Assembly (NCBI GenBank): GCA_964545415.1
Contig: CAZJFP010000010.1
Coordinates: forward strand, 1 to 41,572
Direction: 5' to 3'
Length of the DNA: 41,572 bases
Source of the DNA: CAJBLF01 sp964545415
Lineage (GTDB): Bacteria; Patescibacteriota; Gracilibacteria; Absconditabacterales; Absconditicoccaceae
Shown: one piece after another, positions 36,652 to 41,572 of the stretch
How the letters are laid out: each line of letters begins with the position of its first letter
Position numbering within the stretch: position 1 is the first letter of the stretch
Position numbers and translations under genes: made by a program
Notes under the pieces: model-generated
Database searches by the model: none
What the model saw: only the letters and a program-made list of their open reading frames with translations
What the model was told of the DNA's origin: nothing

Positions 36652-36724
36652 CGTCATTCCCGCGAAAGCGGGAATCCATCTTGCTACATAGCCAACTGGA
36701 TTCCCGATCAGGTCGGGAATGACG
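36652..36724. repeat. CGTCATTCCCGCG/CGGGAATGACG inverted repeat
   Basis: Outer arms CGTCATTCCCG and CGGGAATGACG; inner arms CGCGAAAGCG and GGAATCCA/TGGATTCC. This type of inverted repeat is common between genes in many bacteria. Lies between tsaB and ruvX. Confidence 0.85.
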
Positions 36725-36793
36725 TGAGAGACGGGAAGTTAGGAATGAGGCTAAAACACAGGTAAATTATTTTATTGTTTCAATTATAAAATT

Positions 36794-37198
36794 ATGCAGC
36801 AAAATCACCGCAAAACCAAGTCAATATTGGGTATCGATCGAGGAACAAAATATATCTGACTCGCTTACGCGCTTCCTGACAGCGAAGTGATTTTTCCTAT
36901 CGGGTACATTCTCAACGACAAGATGATGTATTTCAATATCGCCGGTATCATCGAAAAACACAATATCGGGAAAATCATGCTCGGACGGCCAGCGAAGCAG
37001 AAGGATATCCAAGAGAAGATCACTGCGTTCATGAAGAGCCTGAATTATATCATAGAAAATAGGGAGATCGAAATTCAATTAGTCGAAGAAGATTATACGT
37101 CCGTCCAGTCAGGAGAGGTTATTTCCAATTTCAAAAAAAACGCTGCTACCGATACGGTGAGCGCGATGCTTATCTTGGAGAGATGAATAAAGAATTAA
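36794..37198 (+). CDS. ruvX: RuvX/YqgF-family putative Holliday junction resolvase
   Basis: 134 residues, the usual length, with two UGA glycines. LGIDRGTKYIGLAYA is the RNase-H-fold opening (canonical GIDyGxkRiGlA, catalytic Asp kept; the IG glycine is UGA). KIMLGRPAKQKD matches the VGxP motif, LVEEDYTSVQSGEV the DERxTT strand, and AATDTVSAMLILERGI the final D-xx-A helix. YqgF proteins are proposed junction resolvases and are also involved in rRNA maturation. A palindromic repeat follows. Confidence 0.85.
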
Positions 37199-37238
37199 CG
37201 GATTACTGATTAACGGATTTCGAATTACAAGCATAATA

Positions 37239-37330
37239 GTCATTGCGAGTCCCGCTTTGCGGGATAAATTCCGCGAAGCAATCGTAATCTATTCATTAGA
37301 TTGCTTCGTCGTTTCACTCCTCGCAATGAC
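37239..37330. repeat. GTCATTGCGAG palindromic repeat, copy 3
   Basis: Full-length copy from GTCATTGCGAG to CTCGCAATGAC with the arms CCCGCTTTGCGGG, GCGAAGCAATC and GATTGCTTCGTC. Sits between convergent ruvX and the DUF58 gene. Confidence 0.85.
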
Positions 37331-37331
37331 C

Positions 37332-38051
37332 TTAATCTACTTGTAACAATTCAATATCGCCGCTCCGCTTCTTTGTCGGAGTTTTTTTCAAAAAAAACTT
37401 ACTATAATTTTGTCCTTGCTCTGGATCTATCGGTAATTGGAACAAGAAGAGAATGTGCGATTTTTTTAGGTAGTGAAGTAGCTTCTTCGCTTCAGTATCC
37501 ATGGTCAGAAAATCTGAAAAGATGACTATCGCACGTTTATTTTTTTCTTTTACTGCTTCTTCTAGAAATTTCTGCAACAGACTTTGATAGAATTTTTTCG
37601 TCTTTTTTACTCACGCTAAAATATCATGTAACGTCGTGAAAATCTCTTCGTTGTTTTTTTTTATAATTTTTTTTTCTACCTTTGCCATTCATCGGAAATT
37701 CGTTTTTGGCCAAAAAAATCTGAGACCAATCTGCTGATGCTGACAGTAGGAAATGATATCTTCGGCATAAGCAAGAACTTGCTCTTGATTTGGTATTTTT
37801 CCTCATCTTCGATTGTAATTGATATCGAGAAAAAGATCCAGCGTGAGCGATTTTTCCTGCTGGAAGATATTGGTGTAGAGTTCTTGGTATTTTGCTGAGA
37901 GTTTTCGATTGATCTGTGACGAGCTATCTCAGACAGAATATTTTCTCATATCAGTTTTTTCAATGCCGGCTCATTTCATGATACTCTGAAATGCACCGAA
38001 TCGCTTTCATACGATCGGACGAGTGAGTTTTATGTTAAACTTCTTTTTCAT
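37332..38051 (-). CDS. DUF58 family protein
   Basis: 239 residues with six UGA glycines. RFGAFQSIMKGAGIEKTDMRKYSVGDSSSQIN and SAKYQELYTNIFQQEKSLTLDLFLDIN follow the DUF58 pattern (GxxxSxxxGxGxEFxxxRxYxxGDdxRxIDW...lyvkxfexE...vxlllDxSxSM). The proteins are von Willebrand A-like and usually sit beside a MoxR AAA ATPase; none is seen here. The final segment (RAIVIFSDFLTMD) fits the VWA fold. Key changes: the usual IDW reads INR, and the D-x-S-x-S metal site reads DINYN, so metal binding may be altered. Confidence 0.8.
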
Positions 38052-38151
38052 ATATGACGACTAAACGACTAAATGATTCATGATATATGATCCATGATGC
38101 ATGAACTGTTTAGCTATATTGTTCTTGAATCTTGTATCTTGTATCTTGCAT

Positions 38152-39459
38152 CTAAGTATGTAGATTTTTCAGTATTTCCTCTTTATCACTCCATTTCCTT
38201 TTCCCGAAATTCGTCAGTTGTACAGTTTCGTGCCCTTTCCCGGCAAACATTAGAACATCGCCTGGTTGAGCGATTTCACATGCGAATCTGATAGCAAGTG
38301 TTCTTTCTGGGATGATAAAAAGATCTTTTCCTTGAATTTTTTTGACGTTCATCGTCAATTGTTCGAGAATCTCCAATCTATTTTCGGTATCGGGATCATC
38401 GTCCGTTGCAATCAGGATATCACTGTATTGGTCTGCTAATTCTCCCATGGTAGGTCTTTTGGTCTTATCTCTGCATCCAGGTGCTCAGAAGAGCGTGATC
38501 AGTCTTCCCGGTCATTTTATCTTGTTGAGGTAGTCCAAGGTTTTTTCCAGTGCATCCGGCGTATGAGCGAAATCCACGAAGAAGTGTGCTCATTTTCCTA
38601 TGATCGGTTCCATTCTTCCATTGACGATATCAAAAGCCATGATGGATTGGACCGCTTGTTCGATAGGTACGCCGATCTGCAAAACAACACTGAGCGCAGC
38701 GAGGATATTGTAGACATTGAATTCTCCAAGGAGTTTGGTGGTAACATCATAGGATTTACCCAAATAGCTGAAAGAAAAACGCGTACCAGTAGGTGATATC
38801 TGGATATTTTCCGCTTTGAGGTTGGATGATGCGATTACGCTATAATTGAGTTTTTTGTCGAATGGCATATCTTCGTATCGTTGTCTTCCGATTTTATCGT
38901 CGGCAGGGAATGCAGCATATTTGTTCTGTTTCTTGTTCTCGAGGACATATCTGAAAAGCTTCTCTTTCGCTTTGGTATAGCGCTCCATGGTGCCATGAAA
39001 ATCCAAGTGATCATGCGTGATATTTGTTAGTACTGCAAAATCGAATTCCACCCCTTCGAATCTATATTGATTCAATCCATGGGAGGATGTTTCGAGAACA
39101 GCAATCTTACATCATGAGTCTTTAGCTGTTGCGAGAATGGATTGCAGATCATAGACGTCAAGCGAAGTCATCTTTTTCTTGTTTTCCAATTCCTGGTTGC
39201 CGATCTTGATGTTCGCCGTGCTGATCATGACCGTCTTGGCGACGTGATCGTTCAATATTTTATGGATGAGATTGACGGTAGTCGTTTTCCCATTCGTTCA
39301 AGTTACGCCGATAACGAAAAAAATCCTGGAAGGGTAGCCGTAAAGATTATTGGCTATCTGTCCGTTGAGCCTTTTCCAGAGCTGATAGATAACGCTATCC
39401 TTGAGCAAGAAATAGAGTTTATCGTAGAACGTGATTTTTTTGATAAGCGTCTTGAGCAT
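38152..39459 (-). CDS. murE: UDP-MurNAc-tripeptide ligase MurE
   Basis: 435 residues with six UGA glycines. MurE adds the third amino acid to the peptidoglycan stem peptide. ATP loop VIGVTGTNGKTTTVNLIH (its first Gly after Thr is UGA), TSSHGLNQYRF, the NITHDHLDFHGTMERYTKAKEKLF block, LLGEFNVYNILAAL, VNGRMEPI, VDFAHTPDALE and the FGAPGCRDKTKRPTMG block are all present. The motif for the third residue is DDDPDTEN in place of the DNPR of diaminopimelate-adding enzymes, so lysine or another diamino acid is more likely; this is inference. The N-terminal UDP-binding domain is short (about 45 residues instead of about 90). Confidence 0.93.
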
Positions 39460-39483
39460 TGTATATAGAAGAATTCATAAAGC

Positions 39484-39500
39484 ATATATATATATATATA
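39484..39500. repeat. AT dinucleotide run
   Basis: About eight AT units in the short space between murE and the caspase-like gene. Confidence 0.8.
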
Positions 39501-39527
39501 CTGATGTAGCATCCAAAAAAAAGTTTT

Positions 39528-41489
39528 TTATATTACATTGTTTTGCTCTTCTTTGGTCTCGGATTTTGCGATATATTCTCATCAGAGAAATGTTTCCGCA
39601 TCAGAATAATTCAGTTCGTTCGATATTTGGTCTGCCTGATATACGGACTCACCATATGTTTTGCCTTGTTGAAGCTGTTGTAGGAGTATTTTATAATATA
39701 TCGTAGATCATGAATCTGGGGTGTTTGGCAAATAGTTTTTTGTCTGTGTAAAGATAAAGAGATTCTTGAGATCTTTTCATTCCTTAGTTATATCTACCAG
39801 TCATCATCCATAACATCCAATCGTGGAAATAAAAAATTTACAATCAGGGTAATCTTTGCTTAATTGGATAAGAAAGTTTGCAGTCAATGGTTTTTTAAAT
39901 AGAAGTTGTGTAGGTGATCCATGAGCATAGAAATCGAAAAAAAAGTTCTTTTGAACAGGATAATTGTCTTTTATAACTAATTGTATCGCTGTTTCGGGAT
40001 CTCATGTGATTTGGGGTTCGCTTGCATTTATTTTATATCATGTTTGTAGTTGTTGCTGTAATGCTAGGGATGATAACATTGTTGATCATACGGTATTTCA
40101 AGGGTCGTTATCTTGAAATATTCTCGTATATTGTATGGTTTCGTTTTTTGGTAAGTCGAAATTTTTGAGTATATTATTTTTTTCTTCAGTAGTGTTATTT
40201 TTCTTTTGCTTTATCTCTTCGATGATACTTTGCATATTTTCTTGATCTATTCTTTCTATCAAAAAGTCCAATAGCAAAAATATATGTCATTCGTTATTGC
40301 TTATTTTAATCACTTGCTGCGGACCAGGTTCTATTGTTAGATTCGTCTCTTCTTTACCGTTGATGAATGTTAAATCTACAGAATAATCATTTTTTTTCAC
40401 ATTGTAGCTTTTGTTGAGATCGAGTATTTGTGAATTGGTATTATACTTAGAACAAGTCTGATATATATTTTCATAAAGTGTTTCATTCCTTCTTGATAAT
40501 CTGTCTTTCTTTTCGGTTTCTTCGCTTTTTATATCAATGTTTGCTATGATATCAGCATATTGTTTTCAATAGTTCCCTAATGATGAGAGGTGTTTTGTGT
40601 CTCATACAATCTGTGATAGTTGTATATAATAAAATATTTCTCCTGATATATCACTCATTTCAAATTTTTTTGTTTGCTTGTCATCCTTGATCTGTTTTTT
40701 TATGAGGGTTTCTATTAACAGTAATGTATTCTTAATGCTACTTTTGAATGTGTCGCTTATTTCTCAATTATGTATCGTTTTGTGTGTCATTACACATGTT
40801 GTTATAATCCTGATATAATTATCCGCATCATAAATAACTCCAGTATCATCGTCTATGTATTTCTGTATTTCTTGATTTAGATTTATGATATGGTCATTGA
40901 TTTTTGTGTCATATGCTGCTTGGTTTTCTGATGGGTTTAGCTGCATGATTGATAATATTGTGTTGTAGACTCATATATTTTCTCTATCAGGATCTTTCAT
41001 AACCACTTCTTTTCATCCTTCGCGTATGTTTTGTGTTATGGTGGTCCCTGAAAATACATCTAACCAAGAGATCATATTGGTATCCATTATTTCTTCGTAT
41101 TTCTTGATATCCACCTTTTGAATTGGTGTGTCTAAGGATGTTATATATTCCTGTTCTTGTAACAATACATAAAAAGTATCGATAAACTTTATTTGATTGT
41201 CTTTGCTTGTTAGATCTTTTCCTGCTTCAGATAGCTTATTTACAAGGAATTCTTGCCATTTGTCTAATCATTGTGTGACTTTTGTCTGATCGTCCATTGA
41301 TAATGATGTATAAGATAAGATATTCCATTCCAAAATACTAGAAAAATAATTCATGTTTTTATCTTCTGGAGATTGAAATATCATAATTAGTTCTTGGTTT
41401 TCATGCGTCTTATTGTCTTCAATAAGCGTTTTTGATTCTTTAGTTGGAGTTTTTTCGTTTTTTGTATCTTTTTCGAAAAATTCACTCAT
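39528..41489 (-). CDS. Large protein with caspase-like cysteine protease motifs
   Basis: 653 residues with over ten UGA glycines; without code 25 it falls into pieces. Residues 1-450 are charged, helical and rich in Asn, Lys, Ile and Glu, without a signal peptide. The C-terminal part has the pattern FFFDFYAHGSPTQLLF with His523 in an AHG context, LTANFLIQLSKDYPDCKFFIST and then IGCYGGGLVDI with Cys559 in GCYGGG. A His in hxHGs and a Cys in xxCYgGG some 35 residues later, each after a hydrophobic strand, is the catalytic pair layout of clan CD (caspase/clostripain-like) peptidases. I cannot place it in a family. It could be a toxin or effector, perhaps a substrate of the T4SS-like machine. The gene starts 30 bases from the right terminal repeat, with no ribosome site. 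Confidence 0.7.
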
Positions 41490-41519
41490 ATGTAGATAAA
41501 AAATATGAAAATTAAAATA

Positions 41520-41569
41520 GGGTCTAGAGTACTTTAGCAAAAATTTTTACATACTCTTTTAGAATTTCA
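41520..41569. repeat. Right copy of 50-bp terminal inverted repeat
   Basis: Exact reverse complement of 1-50; three further bases (ATC on the minus strand) lie outside it. It precedes the caspase-like gene as the left copy precedes the first gene, so both genes share the same upstream 50 bases. Confidence 0.9.
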
Positions 41570-41572
41570 GAT

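Noticed and set aside
1..41572. tRNA or rRNA genes
   Set aside because: I scanned for T-loop (GGTTCGAATCC-like) and acceptor-stem pairs by eye and found none convincing; a covariance-model search would be decisive.

Overview
The window is a bacterial scaffold of 41,572 bases with two 100-N gaps (11375-11474 and 33996-34095). Most genes make sense only if UGA is read as glycine (genetic code 25). UGA falls exactly on invariant glycines: the Gly-Gly motif of dihydrofolate reductase, the LSGGE signatures of UvrA, the P-loop of MurE, the GHxGTLDP motif of TruB, and GPGG of TsaB. Tryptophan is always UGG. Code 25 points to the Absconditabacteria (SR1) or Gracilibacteria (BD1-5) of the candidate phyla radiation; I cannot tell which. 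Shine-Dalgarno sites are almost absent, with one striking exception described below.

Layout. 1-3661: an outward repeat, a small membrane protein and two large single-pass membrane proteins of unknown function. 3753-10375: YebC regulator, RecX, an orphan C-terminal piece of IleRS, DHFR, a HAD-like protein, a YunG-like protein, three short single-gene cassettes each with its own promoter and terminator, and TruB. 10583-13784: small envelope proteins, a lipoprotein and a SufT/MIP18-like protein, interrupted by a tandem repeat. 13878-15152: a putative zinc metallopeptidase. 15216-18352: a two-component system with two Met/Gly-rich exported proteins; three promoters share an 11-bp-periodic operator. 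18463-20127: a frameshifted GNAT acetyltransferase and a membrane protein. 20299-22056: two pilin-like proteins and a TraC/VirB4-N-like protein of a type IV secretion (T4SS-like) machine. 22244-26654: DUF1846 protein and UvrA. 26910-28493: a radical SAM/SPASM peptide maturase followed by two 20-residue peptides. 28451-30037: MFS transporter and a MazG-like pyrophosphohydrolase. 30084-35579: lytic-transglycosylase-like protein and two VirB6/TrbL-like paralogues, probably the rest of the secretion machine. 35863-39459: TsaB, RuvX, DUF58 protein, MurE. 39528-41489: a large protein with a caspase-like His/Cys pair.

The most interesting system is at 26910-28493. A SPASM-type radical SAM enzyme is followed at once by two paralogous 20-residue peptides, both ending in Cys-Lys, each with a perfect AAAGGAGG ribosome site, then a strong terminator. 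This looks like a compact RiPP (ribosomally made, modified peptide) locus of a type I do not recognise. Its enzyme has no UGA glycine codon although neighbours are full of them, so it looks recently acquired from a standard-code donor. Its N-terminal recognition-like segment is cut off by an in-frame TAA.

Other points of note: the predicted two-component regulon, the caspase-like protein at the contig end, repeat-derived peptide inserts inside TruB and UvrA, the IleRS fragment, and perfect 50-bp inverted repeats at the two ends of the scaffold. Several frame breaks sit at A or T homopolymers, so some apparent damage may be sequencing error.
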